Positions 30,897 through 42,940 of a stretch of DNA of 64,000 nt are shown one piece after another (within the stretch, counting starts at the first letter, position 1; each line of letters begins with the position of its first letter). The notes below the pieces were generated by a model. The model saw only the letters and a program-made list of their open reading frames with translations, was not told the DNA's origin and searched no databases. The translations under genes were made by a program, and so were the position numbers. This DNA is from Porites lobata (taxonomy: Eukaryota; Cnidaria; Anthozoa; Scleractinia; Poritidae). Location: positions 831,501 through 895,500 of the forward strand of contig CALNXK010000133.1 of assembly GCA_942486035.1 (NCBI GenBank). Direction: 5' to 3'.

Positions 30897-32634
30897 GTTA
30901 GTAATAAGACTTATTTAATATAATATTATAGTAATAGACTAGTTGTTTCCTTATATATTATTCAGTGAAGTGAAGGTGGCTTGTGGATATTTAGCGAGCT
31001 GCATTTGAAGTGCTAGGTTAGGTGAATAGTATTGTTTTACTATGTACACACTGTGCTAAAACAATTACATGATGTATAATTGAGCTCACGAATGAAACAG
31101 AATTTAATTGCCATCTTTGTGAACGTCCAGATCACAGCTTCTTCATTATAAATATGGTAGCAGAATAACTGGTGTGAATAAGCACTGGGTATACCAATTG
31201 CAAGTTTGAGTAGCCAAACAAAGAGCAAAAAGCACCAATTATATCTATTTGTTAAGTGGATAATGATACTTACTGTCAGTAGTTGATATTTTTATGTCAC
31301 AGCTGGTCTCTCCTATATAAGGATGAAGCGAAGCTCCTAGCTAATCATAGTGCTCTATTTTCAATAATCATCAATGTAGTTATGCTAATGGTATGTATTA
31401 TGATATCAGTGGTTGACATTACCTTATTGTCGATTGGTGGTTGGATAGTTATTGCTGTAGATGGTCAGTGATTCGTCAAACCTGATCATGGTATTGATGC
31501 TACATGTGTATGAGAGGTGTGGCTGCACTGAGAATAACCAATGGGATGTGAACTTCTTATTACAACATTCCTTTTGTAGACATCTTTTAAGGGAGTTATT
31601 ACATGTAACACTCTTTCCCATGTGGTGACCTGTACATTGAACTACTGCATAGACAATATTTAACTCTGATGGTTCACTAACCATTAGGTTACTTCTCAGC
31701 ATTTTGTATTGTATTGTCATTTTGAATCAGGCTGGAACGCGTTTTATTTGAATTGGAGAACACAGATGGTGTAAGTCAGCGCTGTACCACTTCTTGTGTG
31801 GAGTATACAACGGTATGAGATGCTGCTTGTGACAGAAGCAAAAAGGTGGCATTGGTCGATCTGCATACTAAAGTTATTGAGCGGTGGTTCTTGTTGAGTT
31901 TGATATCATTTGATATATGATAAAAAGTGTAATCATAACTATAACAAAGTTCTCAAATCTGACTGGCTATCAACTGTCCTGATTTCAGCCTTAATAGGAC
32001 AGTACGCACCATCACGCGCGCGCTTAAATGTTTTTTTTTTTCATTGCTAGCCGAAAAAAGATTGGAATTTCTTGTGTTTCGATTTAAAAAAAGAGCCTTA
32101 TATATCACAAGTTTTGTTAAAGTTATGATTAGTTATTAACAGAACTTAATTCCTGTGTTCCAATTTGGTCTGTAATCATGCTCATGATTAAACAAATCAA
32201 ACTCCCGCAACTCGGTCCTCCGATTTTGTTAACTACTCGTATGATTACAGACCGAATTGGACTCCACTCAGTCGTGCTACCATTAGTAATTGTTGCGGTT
32301 ATGATTCCAAGCTGCTAGAACGCATTCTTGAGAAACAAGGACATGGTCCGTTTTCATGAAACGTTTGATTTTAGTGACCCATTAAAAGCAGTGTCTTTAT
32401 GATTTCTTTAAACCTGCCATCACGGCGCTATCAACGTAGTACAGTTTTGCTTTGTCGAAAATATAGGCCAGGGCATAAAATAACTTGTTAGTCCTGATGC
32501 TTTTGGGCTCAAGGACTAGACAAGTGTCAGGAATTTCCCGTCTTAACATTACGGGGTTTTGTCTTTTCACTTACTGTTTGATTTTATCTTTTTCTTGGTT
32601 TTTTCTTGACCTGTCTTCTGTCCTTATCACTTAG
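30897..32634 (+). other. KDZ interior where the catalytic core would be expected
   Basis: No convincing transposase exon was found. The segment 31731-31775 encodes ERVLFELENTDGVSQ but could not be placed. An inverted repeat at 32159-32180 / 32240-32261 (tccaatttggtctgtaatca against its complement) marks a small embedded MITE or hairpin. An internal deletion or heavy decay of the core exons is likely. Confidence 0.45.
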
Positions 32635-33302
32635 ATGGCCATGACCTTTCCAAACGGCTTTCCAAGCAGATTTGTCAAGCAACAAAGAGCATGCGAACCG
32701 CTCTAGATAAATTCAACAACCTAGAATGCAGTAATGCTTGCCCATTCCCACGCTCCTTGGAGTTCGATCAAGTGAAGAACCCGGAAGCAGACGTTTGGTT
32801 ACGATCGGAGTTTGTTGGTTCTGACTCGCCAGTACCCATAACCGTTAGACGTAGAGCAATCGATCTGTACCATCTGCTGGATAGAGCTAAAGAAGAGGTG
32901 ACCTTACTTCAGGAAGAGATGAGAAACGTAGTTGATCACTTCAGCGGGCAGCAGGCGACGTTTTCCAGTTCGTTAAAAGATGCCACGATATCTCCTTTGT
33001 CCTTAGAGGAGTTAGGGAAAAATATATTTCCGAAAATGAAACTGGTGTCTTTGGAGGGACAGCTTTTAGAGGTGAAAAGAGTTTTCCAAGGTCACATCGG
33101 AGAAATCCCTCTCCCGAACTTAATTTTTGATCGAAACAGTATTCCGTTACAGGAAGATGAAAACGAGACTGACGAAGTGTCTGAGTTGTTGCTAACCCTC
33201 CCGGAAACAGAGGAGGATGAAGTGGACAGTGAAAAAGAATGCGAGAGCGATTATGACGATACCGACAGTACTTTTTTTAGTTCTTCGGGAATATTGCTTT
33301 AA
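32635..33302 (+). pseudogene. KDZ transposase C-terminal exon (open)
   Basis: Acceptor ttatcacttag at 32633-32634, then an open frame with no stop until TAA at 33300-33302. It begins HDLSKRLSKQICQATKSMRT, continues ALDKFNNLE, and has a helical part (LLDRAKEEVTLLQEEMRNVV) and a highly acidic tail (EEDEVDSEKECESDYDD). The pattern K.ICK....R.AL.KYN.L occurs after the catalytic core in KDZ transposases. As the upstream exons are broken it is called part of a pseudogene, although this exon itself is intact over 222 codons, which is notable. Confidence 0.62.
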
Positions 33303-34979
33303 ACTAGAAAAGCGTTAACTATTCCACTATATTTCGGGCTCCTCTGGACCTCCGCAATCCTAATGTCCACGTTGCTAGTCTGCATGAATTATAGGGCGAA
33401 GTACGCATTTGGGGCTCTCAATGCTCCCATTTTCTAGTAAATGAAAATCGTCAAGCACCTGAATCAATTGTTGTGAAATCGTTGTTTTCCTACTAGTTCT
33501 CATCGACTATCGTGCCAAGAACGCTTTTCTCGTTATTTCATCCAATTTTCTAATGAATGGGAAAATCCTGCTCCTTAATATCGTGCTTTTAAATTAGTGT
33601 GTGGGGTAAACATGCGTAATTTTTCCTGGTTAGCTGGAAATAAGTGTGTGTGTTTCAACAGCTACAGTAGACAGACACATAAAAACCTAGTGGATTCAGG
33701 GGCACTAAAAAGGAGCACGGAAAATACTTTTTAGGCTATCCCAAGTACTTTTAGATGTCTTGAAATGCCTTGCATTCTAAGCGGCCCTATATAATTTGTA
33801 TCTATTCGGAGCTCCTAGAAGAAATTGAGTCTTTTCGAAATTACAAGGGTTTTAGTATTATTTTCCGAAAGAGATATTTTACAGAAAACAGTCGTTGGGT
33901 GCCGCTGTTTGTGGATTGAGAACCTCCTGTTATAAATTTGCAACTGTCATGCCAAAAATACAAGAATCTTTTTGGCCAAGTTACTTGTAGGTTAAGAAGG
34001 TTGTTAAGTGTGTGTTGGAGTTTAATTATCCTAAACGTTTTAACCAATGAGTTTGGATTTGAGAGTGCATATTTATATTACATGAAAATAAGGTCACGGT
34101 AACAAACTGTATTAAGTAATAAAAGTATCAATGTAAAAAAGGTTTATAAAAAGACAAAATAAGTACATGCTGTAATTTTGTCTTCATAAACGGGTATCGT
34201 ATAAAGGAGATTGCAATGAATATTTGTCGATAAATATTGTCTATGTTGAAGTTACTTTTTTATCTCAGTTATTTTTTTGGTATGGTAATGTATGCTAATG
34301 AAGTTGAAAAATGAAAATTACCCGAGATAAAAAAAAATTAACTTTAATACGTATATATGTCAGGACAAGACTCACGTTTGTTAATTTTTTTCTATTAGTC
34401 AACAACTATATCTCTTTTATAGAAATTGAGAATTTAACTGAAGAGAAGTACCTCTAAAATACAAGAACCTAACTTTGATCTCCTAAACTAAGGATCCCTC
34501 GAAAATAACGGCTATGCGAAAGTAACGTCAATTTGCTACCTTCCGAGTAACCCCGAAAGTAGCTACTTGTAAGGCCCCAAGTAGCAGCCCTTTAAAATTA
34601 CCCTCAATTACAACTTCAATAAAGTTGTTTATTGAATTTATTTCTTTCTTGATTTAAGCAACTGAAACGGGAAAATATCATTCTTTTGAAAAAATTGGAA
34701 GTTTTCCATCAAATCGGTCGTTATTAACTAGTTATCGCATTTTGTGACCTATGAGGATAAGTCATGACTTTGAATGACTTGGTAAAAAAATGAGTGGTTA
34801 CAGCATTTTTTTACCGGATAACCGAGAAAATATACAAAAATTACCTTTTTGTCGGGATTTAATTGTGTGTACATCATTTCTTTTATTGAATGTTGAACCA
34901 GTGCGCTCTTTTGATTTTTCAGGTTATTTTCCGATACACGGCAAAAAGGCTAGCACTTCCACGGTTGCCGTAACATCGG
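33303..34979. other. KDZ interior without recognisable features
   Basis: AT-rich DNA between the C-terminal exon and the minisatellite. The 3' UTR of the transposase would fall in the first part. No gene seen. Confidence 0.4.
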
Positions 34980-37046
34980 GCTGTTTCCGCCAACAATGCA
35001 TTTAGGGCACTTCGATCCCATTTTGCATTTAAATCAGGTTGTTTCCTTCATTTTGCATTATGGCACTTCAATGCTTTGTCGTAAAATCTGGCCGTTCCCT
35101 CTAGTTTCCATGAAAGGTTTGCTCAACAGTGCATTTTAGGCACTTAGATGCTTTGCCACGAAAGGTTTAAATCAAAGGTGCATTTTTGGGTCCCCTTACG
35201 TTTGCATGAACGACAGAGTCAACAGCGCATTTTTGGGCACTTGAATGCTTTGCCGTAAAATCGGGCCGTTTCCTGTAGTTTCCATGAAAGATAGGGCCAG
35301 CAGTGTACTTTTGGGTACTTAGATGATTTGCCGTAAAATCGGGCCGTTCCTTTCAGTTTCCATGAAAGACAGGGTCAACAGTGCATTTTTGGGCACTTAG
35401 ATGCTTTGCCGTAAAATCGGGCCATTCCCTCTAGTTTCCATGAACGATAGGGCCAGCAGTGTAATTTTGGGTACTTAGATGATTTACCGTAAAATGGGGC
35501 CGTTCCTTCCAGTCTCCATGAAAGACAGGGTCAACAGTGCATTTTTGGGTACTCAGATGCCCTGCGGTAAAATCGGGCGGTTCCCTCCAGTTTCCATGAA
35601 AGACAAGGTCAACAGTGCATTTTTGGGTACTTAAGATGCCCTGTCGTAAAATCGGGCCGTTCCCTCCAGTTTTCATGAACGATAGGGCCAGCAGTGTAAT
35701 TTTGGGTACTTAGATGCCCCGCCGTAAAATCGGGCCGTTCCCTTCAGTTTCCATGAAAGACAGGGTCAACAGTGCATTTTTGGGTACTTAGATGCCCCGC
35801 CGTAAAATCGGGCCGTTCCCTCCAGTTTGCATAAAAGACAGGGTCAACAGTACATTTTTGGGTACTTAGATGCCCTCCCGTAAAATCGGGCCGTTCCCTC
35901 CACTTTGCATGAAAGATAGGGTCAGCAGTGCAATTTTGGGTACTTAGATGCTTTGCCGTAAAATCTTGTCGTTCCCTCTAGTTTCCATGAAAGGTTGGAT
36001 CAAAGGTGCATTTTTGGGTACCCTTACGCTTGCATGAACGACAGGGTCAACAGCACCTTTTTGGGCACTTAGATGATTTGCCGTAAAATGGGGCCGTTCC
36101 TTCCAGTCTCCATGAAAGACAGGGTCAACAGTGCATTTTTGGGTACTCAGATGCCCTGCGGTAAAATCGGGCGGTTCCCTCCAGTTTCCATGAAAGACAA
36201 GGTCAACAGTGCATTTTTGGGTACTTAAGATGCCCTGCCGTAAAATCGTGCCATTCCCTCCAGTTTGCATAAAAGACAGGGTCAACAGTGCATATTTGGG
36301 TACTTAGATGCCCTGCCGTAAAATCGGGCCGTTCCCTCCACTTTGCATGATACATGGGTCAGCAGTGCAATTTTGAGTACTTAGATGCTTTGCCGTAAAA
36401 TCTGGCCGTTTCCTCTAGTTTCCATGAAAGGTTTGCTCAACAGTGCATTATAGGCACTTAGATGCTTTGCCGTAAAATCTTGTCTTTCCCTCTAGTTTCC
36501 ATGAAAGGTTGGATCAAAGGTGCATTTTTGGGTTCCCTTACGCTTGCATGAACGACAGGGTCAACAGCACCTTTTTAGGCACTTAGATGCTTTGCCGTAA
36601 AATGGGGCCGTTGCCTGTAGTTTCCATGAAAGATAGGGCCAGCAGTGTACTTTTGGGTACTTAAATGATTTGCCGTAAAATCGGGCCGTTCCTTTCAGTT
36701 TCCATGAAAGACAGGGTCAACAGTGCATTTCTGGGCACTTAGATGCTTTACCGTAAAATCTGGCCGTTCACTCTAGTTTGCATAAAAGACAGGGTCAACA
36801 CTGCATTTTTGGGTACTTAGATGCCCTGCCGTAAAATCGAGCCGTTCCCTCCACTTTGCATGATACATAGGGTCAGCAGTGCAATTTTGGGTACTTAGAT
36901 GCTTTGCCGTAAAATCTGGCCGTTTCCTCTAGTTTCCATGAAAGGTTTGCTCAACAGTGCATTATAGGCACTTAGATGCTTTACCGTTAAATCGTGCCGT
37001 TCCCTCCAGTTTGCATGAAAGATTGGGTCAGCAGTGCATTTTTTGG
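34980..37046. repeat. 78-bp minisatellite array
   Basis: About 26 copies of a 78-bp unit (core cgtaaaatcgggccgttccc, tccatgaaag, cagggtcaacagtgcatttt). Successive cgtaaaat positions such as 35723 and 35801 are exactly 78 apart. Variants are arranged in higher-order blocks: a two-unit block with tccagtctccatg starts at about 35483 and again about 590 bases on at 36073. As 78 is divisible by 3, ORFs run through the array on either strand; they are not genes. Confidence 0.9.
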
Positions 37047-37048
37047 TA

Positions 37049-37618
37049 CAGTCGAACCTGTATTTAACGGCCATGTAAGCGTCCACCCTCTAGTAAGCCG
37101 CCAGTTTTCAAAGTCCTGCTTTTTCGCTCATACAAACCCTGTATTTGTTACCTGTATTATGCGGCCACCCTGTAGTCTGTGTAGTAGTCCTATGTTTGTC
37201 TTTCTTTGTTATTTTTAGCCGTATTTGGCGGCCACTAAGCGATATGTCATTCTATGCATTATTTCATGGTGTTTAAAATGCGATCCATCATGACTATAGA
37301 AAACTAACATGTACAATCCCGGGGTACAAAGGTACTCTAAGCTGATACTCGGGCGTTTAGTATCATTAACGCTTTTCAGATGTCCTCAGATTTATTGCAT
37401 AGTACTTTTACATAATGTTACGTATTTTATACCGTTAAGGTACCAGTTGGCACCGAACTTTGTTTCAAGTATTGATCGCTTGAAAGAGTTTTGATTGTCG
37501 TATTGTTTCCTTGGCATTAAAACACGCCCGGTGAGTATTCTTTTATCCTGTATTAAGTGGCCAGTTCCTCAAGTCCCGAAGGTGACAGTTACACACTGGT
37601 TATATACAGGTTCGACTG
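37049..37618. mobile_element. Pogo-like MITE at the end of the minisatellite
   Basis: The perfect terminal repeats cagtcgaacctgtat / atacaggttcgactg are flanked by TA (37047-37048, 37619-37620). Internal motifs such as ggccac and aagtcc recur. Its TIR sequence and TA duplication suit the pogo/Tc1-mariner group. No transposase is encoded. Confidence 0.72.
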
Positions 37619-38825
37619 TATTTGGATCCTATTTACTAGTCTATGGCAGTTAGTCTGGCGCTTCGATGACCTGGCGAACAAACAGGCTGTTCCTTTCATT
37701 TTGCATAAAATATAGGGCCAACGATGCCTTTTTGGCACGTAGATCCCATTTTCAAGTAACTGGAAAATTGCCTGGCACTGATAGCGGCCGTAAATTCAGA
37801 GTGTCCCTCCTTTTTTCATGAAATGTAGGGTCGAACAATACATTAGTGGTACGTCTCATTGTCAAGATAATGTGAAACGTTCGTGTACTTTACTGAGCTG
37901 CCAATTGCCAAGTTTGGGTGTGTTCCTCTATTTTTTATGGGATATCATTGTTTAAGACTGCGAAATCACCTGGCAGTCCAAATGAATTGTTGAGAAATCT
38001 GTTTCCCTCTACTAGCTTCACTTCTTCGTGTAATATTGGGACAAATGCGCTGGCTCCCTTTTCGTGATGCATTGCGTTAAAACGTCTGGTCTTTGAATGA
38101 GTTGCTACGTAATGAGACCTATACTTTCATAGAGTATTCTGTACTTGTTTGGGCTGCCGTAAATTGAAATTGTTTGTTTTTCACTTCAGTTAATCGGGAC
38201 AATGCAGCATGTTTTATTTATTCGCTCGCCACTTCGATGAGCCACTCACACGACACACGTGTATTACTTTGAATATTTTGCTTATTATTTTTTGTATTTG
38301 CAATGACTAATTAAAAAATCATTTAGGCTAAATTGAAATACATATCTCTATACAACTTTAATTATTTGAAAATGAAGGAAATAGAATGGGGATCAGTACA
38401 AACTGTTTGTCTTAACTCACTCGTCCGGTGCAAAAATAATCAGTTCGTGCAAGATCACTACTACCACAAGGATTATAATTTACTCTATATTAAATGTACG
38501 TTACAGATGTACTACACATTACTGGGAGCCTATATCATATTAATCAATATTTCTGAAAACGTTGACTTCACGCTTATCTAAAATAACAGGGATCAACTTC
38601 GTCCCTAGGACGCTTTTCCCTGGCTTTGACAATTGCAAGGGACGTACTCGAGGGATATACAAGGATATACTCGAAGGTGGTATCAAACCCACCTCATTAA
38701 TATAAAAAATGCCTTTGTTTCTAGTTTGCCTACTGAATTACGTTATTACACTCAGCAATATTTAGCATAATTTTTGATTAATTATAACATTTAGTTATAT
38801 TCTATGAAATTAGCGATAGCTGTTA
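37619..38825. other. KDZ interior without recognisable features
   Basis: The first 150 bases resemble degenerate relatives of the 78-bp unit (gttcctttcattttgcataa near 37691). The rest is AT-rich, with no gene or terminus recognised. Confidence 0.4.
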
Positions 38826-39348
38826 AGGGACCGGTCATAAAGTACAGGGGAAGGGGGGGCTATATTTTTTTTTTTTTTAAGTACTGGTTTTCAGTGGCCC
38901 ACCCCTGAGTTATTTGACAAAATTGGGGCGGCCCACCCCTGGAGTGGCACAGAAAAAACTAGTGACCTACCCCCCAACCAAAACCAGTAACTTTGATGTG
39001 GATAGGTACATTAGGGAACATTGGCTTACCACTTTTGTCAGAATCTCCAAAAAATCTTCGTGATCGAAATGTGAATGAATGAAACAAAATAAAGCACAAG
39101 CTAGGAAGCGACGCCGTGAAAGAGCAGAGGAAAATTGTGAGAGAGTGTTCTCCGCAATCAGTCACTCATCATCTTATGGTGAAGTTATAACCTCCGATCA
39201 TTGTAGTTGGATAGGCCTTAACATCTTAACAATGAGAGATGGTAGGTGGTTCTAAAACTATTAATAAGTAAAGGTAAATTTACAGTGGATTGCTGTTTAA
39301 ACAATCAGAGCAAACGTGACCAGTTGTATTGGGTGCTATAGATGATAG

Positions 39349-39379
<31 letters not shown>

Positions 39380-39847
39380 AACGAGAAGGAGGACGAGGAC
39401 GAGGAGGAGGAGGATGGTAATGCTTCTGAGGGTGATGGTAATGGTGAAGATGACTAAAGATGATTAGAAGAAGATATTAAAAAAGATGTTAACATAACTT
39501 AGGTTTATGAACACACAGTAAAGCTTTGTTCTAGATTTTATACTATAAAAAGTTTCCCGCGTGACTACTCTTCAGAGCTAAAGACTGTAAATAAATAGAA
39601 ACAAAATATTTAAAATTTGAATTCCTGTTGTCATATAAAGTTGGATTAATGTGGAAAATTAGATTTATTGTTAAAAAAAGATTTTACTAAAGTTTGTAAT
39701 GATATGTGAATAATTTCACATGACCCACCCCTAATGCAGTGCATTATTTTTCCTGACCGACCCTTTTTAACGTGTTAAAAAATAGTGACCCACCCCCAAC
39801 TTTTCAAAGCCCACTCCCCCCCCCTTTGTACTTCATGACCAGTCCCT
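38826..39847. mobile_element. Approximately 1-kb MITE within the KDZ element
   Basis: The left end reads agggaccggtcataaagtac and the right end, in reverse complement, agggactggtcatgaagtac. Sub-terminal tgacccacccct motifs recur in both orientations. A GAT/GAG microsatellite is at 39341-39415. No clear target duplication or transposase was found. Confidence 0.6.
39341..39415. repeat. (GAT)n/(GAG)n microsatellite
   Basis: gatgatagtgatgatgatga continues as GAT repeats to about 39378, then imperfect GAG/GAC triplets to about 39415. Confidence 0.9.
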
Positions 39848-40089
39848 GAAGTAACTCAGGCTTTTCACAAATTAAATAAAAACAAAACATGAATTTAAAT
39901 TTACCAAATGGTAGATGTTGTGTTTAGCAGTTCACATGTAGTATTTTGTGGTTTCTGATCATCCTTTTATCACATATTCCATTTTCCCATTTGTTCTTAA
40001 TTATTTTATTCAAATTGTATTTTCGAAGGGGGCCTCAGAAATCCCCTCATTTGATAACGATAAAAGATGTTAAAAAGTCCGGTCTGAAG

Positions 40090-42010
40090 AATTTCTCGCT
40101 TAACCTTCGTCTTCATCATCACCATCTCGTTCTCTTCGCGCCGTCCCAAGACCAGATTTTTTCGTTAAACGTTTCTGTTTCTCGATTCTGAATAGTTTGA
40201 TGTTAATATCATAGAGATACATTTCATTTGGAGAGAACTGCAATAAAATTTCTTCCTCGAATTTGCCCGCCTTAAAAACGCCCGTGGATCTGCATCCTAT
40301 GGGATGTCACACACGCTGCACTCGCCATTGCAAAATTCTTTACTTTGCGCCCTTGGAAGACCAGATTTTTGCTTTAAACGTTCCTGTTACACGATTCTGA
40401 ACAGTTTGATGTTAATATCATAGAGATACACTTCATTTGGGGAGAACTGTAATGAAAAGTTCCTTCTCGAATTTGCCCGCCTTAAAAACGCCCGTGTATC
40501 GGCATCCTATAGGATATCACACACGCTGCACTCGCCATTCCAAAATTCTTTACTTTGCGCCCTTGGAAGACAAGATTTTTACTTAAAACGTTTCTCTTAT
40601 ACGATTCTGAACAGTTTGATGTTAATATCATAGAAATACACTTCATTTGAGGGGAACTGTAATAAAAAGTTCCTTCTCGAATTTGTCCGCCTTAAAAACG
40701 CCCGTGGATCGGCATCCTATAGGATGTCACACACGCTGAACTCGCCATTCCAAAATTCTTTACTTTGCGCCCTTGGAAGACAAGATTTTTACGTATTTTT
40801 ACTTAAAACGTTTCTCTTATACGATTCTGAACAGTTTGATGTTAATATCATAGAAATGCACTTCATTTAAGGGGAACTGTAATAAAAAGTTCCTTCTCGA
40901 ATTTGCCCGCCTTAAAAACGCCCGTGGATCGGCATCCTATAGGATGTCACACACGCTGAACTCGCCATTCCAAAATTCTTTACTTTGCGCCCTTGGAAGA
41001 CAAGATTTTTACGTATTTTTACTTAAAACGTTTCTCTTATACGATTCTGAACAGTTTGATGTTAATATCATAGAAATGCACTTCATTTAAGGGGAACTGT
41101 AATAAAAAGTTCCTTCTCGAATTTGCCCGCCTTAAAAACGCCCGTGGATCGGCATCCTATAGGATGTCACACACGCTGCACTCGCCATTCCAAAATTCTT
41201 TACTTTGCGCCCTTGTAAAACGAGGTTTTTGGTTTAAACGTTTTTATTACACGATTCTGAATAGTTTGATTTCTATATCATAGAAATACATTTCATTTTG
41301 GGAGAACTGTAGTAAAATCTCTTTCTCTAATTTGCCCGCCTTAAAAACGCCCGTGGATCGGCATCCTATAGGATGTCACACACGCTGCACTCGCCATTCC
41401 AAAATTCTTTACTTTGCGCCCTTGTAAAACGAGGTTTTTGGTTTAAACGTTTTTATTACACGATTCTGAATAGTTTGATTTCTATATCATAGAAATACAT
41501 TTCATTTTGGGAGAACTGTAGTAAAATCTCTTTCTCTAATTTGCCCGCCTTAAAAACGCCCGTGGATCGGCATCCTATAGGATGTCACACACGCTCCACT
41601 CGCCATTCCAAAATTCTTTACTTTGCGCCCTTGGAAGACCGGGTTTTTGGTTTAAACGTTTTTGTTACACGATTCTGGATAGTTTGATTTCTATATCATA
41701 GAAATACATTTCATTTTGGGAGAACTGTAGTAAAATTTCTTTCTCGAATTTGCCCGCCTTAATTCGCCCGTGGAACAGCATCCTATAGGATGTCACACAC
41801 GCTGCACTCGCTATTCCAAAATTCTTTACTTTGCGCCCTTGTAAAACGAGGTTTTTGCTTTAAACGTTTCTCTGACACGATTCTGAACAGTTTGATGTTA
41901 ATATCATAGAAATACATTTCATTTGGGGAGACCCGTAATAAAATATCTTTCTCGAATTTGCCCGCCTTAAAAACGCCCGTGGAACGGCATCCTATAGGAC
42001 GTGACCAATA
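40090..42010. repeat. 210-bp satellite array
   Basis: About nine tandem units. The marker tactttgcgc recurs at 40341, 40551, 40761, 40981, 41201, 41410, 41619 and 41828, giving spacings of 210, 210, 220, 220, 209, 209 and 209. The 220-bp units share a duplicated tacttaaaacg-type insertion. Most units contain the palindrome catcctataggatg followed by tcacacacgct. The array lies just inside the right end of the KDZ element. Confidence 0.92.
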
Positions 42011-42341
42011 GCGCTCCCCCGAAACCCAGAATATTTCATTTTCCGTCTTGAGAACTACAACTGTCTACCAAAAACGTTTTATCTCAAAACACTGATGGAT
42101 TGTAACCCAATACAATGAAGTAAAAGTTCACTTTGATCAATTTAACTTCGCCTTATTTCTTATTCGTCTTCGATGTATGCGGAATTAGCTGGAATTGTTT
42201 GAAAATTTGCGTTTGTTATATCAAATAGTCGTTAATATATGTTCGAGTTTCGTCTATTCATCTTCCGCTGTATCAAAAAGGGGGATTTTTTTAAATTTGA
42301 TCGAAAATATAACGGTTACTTGCACAGATAGTTGTGTAGCC

Positions 42342-42451
42342 TATGGACCGCCATATTGCCCGTACTATAGTACGTAATTCAGCGGGTGATGCCCGCGTAA
42401 TTTGGTCCATTTTCAGCGGGTATCACCCACAGGAGTTGCGTGAATCGGGTG
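42342..42451. repeat. KDZ element right terminal inverted repeat
   Basis: In reverse complement it begins cacccgattcac, then gggtgatacccg, attacg and cgtactatagtacg, mirroring the left end imperfectly. It ends at 42451, followed by the target duplication AAGAAAA. Confidence 0.72.
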
Positions 42452-42477
42452 AAGAAAATGGCGGCCTCAGTGAAATC

Positions 42478-42940
42478 ACTAGCAGCTAAATACAGGAATT
42501 GCACCGACCTGTGATTGGAAGATAAAAATAGTATTTCAGTGACGATGACGTGACAATTCGTTACGTTAGCCGTTTCAAGAGTAATGGTTTTTACACGAAA
42601 AAGACAGTCCACAGGAAAATGCAATATAATATTAAATATTTCTCAAAGACAAACAGTGCAGTATTCTTTTGAAGTCGGCTGACTCGCTAAGAGTCAATGT
42701 CTTATCGAAGTTGAAGTTCAACTGTCGCAAATCGGATAACTTCACTGAGTGATTCTGAGATGAAACCTTTTGTCTGCATCCACATTGATCTTAGATTTTA
42801 CCACTTACATATTGAAGAAAAGCCATAAACAGAGCTTCAATGTCCACGTACACCCGACTGAACCTCGGTGCGATTCCTGCAGATACCGCTGTTCATACTA
42901 AATGCAGGAATTGCACCGGACGCGTTCTCGTCCCCAGAGT
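42478..42940 (+). repeat. Left TIR of the long-TIR element
   Basis: It mirrors 45460-45926 with only a few substitutions and small indels. It contains a sub-repeat: aggaattgcaccg near the outer end (42492) recurs near the inner end (42904), together with ctcggtgcgattcctgcag (42865) in inverted form. Confidence 0.88.

Larger units (their letters stand above)
28258..42451 (+). mobile_element. KDZ-class DNA transposon, 14.2 kb, defective
   Basis: Termini cacccgattcac and gtgaatcgggtg are perfect inverted repeats. The similarity continues imperfectly for about 90 bases with repeated gggtatcaccc motifs and attacgtactatagtacg at both ends. The 7-bp target duplication AAGAAAA lies at 28251-28257 and 42452-42458, and BEL copy 2 shows the uninterrupted site at 58078-58084. 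Remnants of a KDZ (Kyakuja-Dileera-Zisupton) transposase, including its CxC zinc finger, lie at 28645-30896 and 32635-33302. The middle of the transposase, with the catalytic residues, is not visible. About 4.5 kb of the interior is tandem repeats. It is assigned by transposase motif order; published elements of this class are also very long with TIRs. Confidence 0.78.

Noticed and set aside
35431..36285. Two minus-strand ORFs of 81 and 113 codons with repeated sequence
   Set aside because: They are translations of the 78-bp minisatellite; a unit divisible by three keeps frames open by chance.
40341..42010. CRISPR-like array
   Set aside because: Units are contiguous 210-bp satellite repeats without unique spacers, in eukaryotic DNA.
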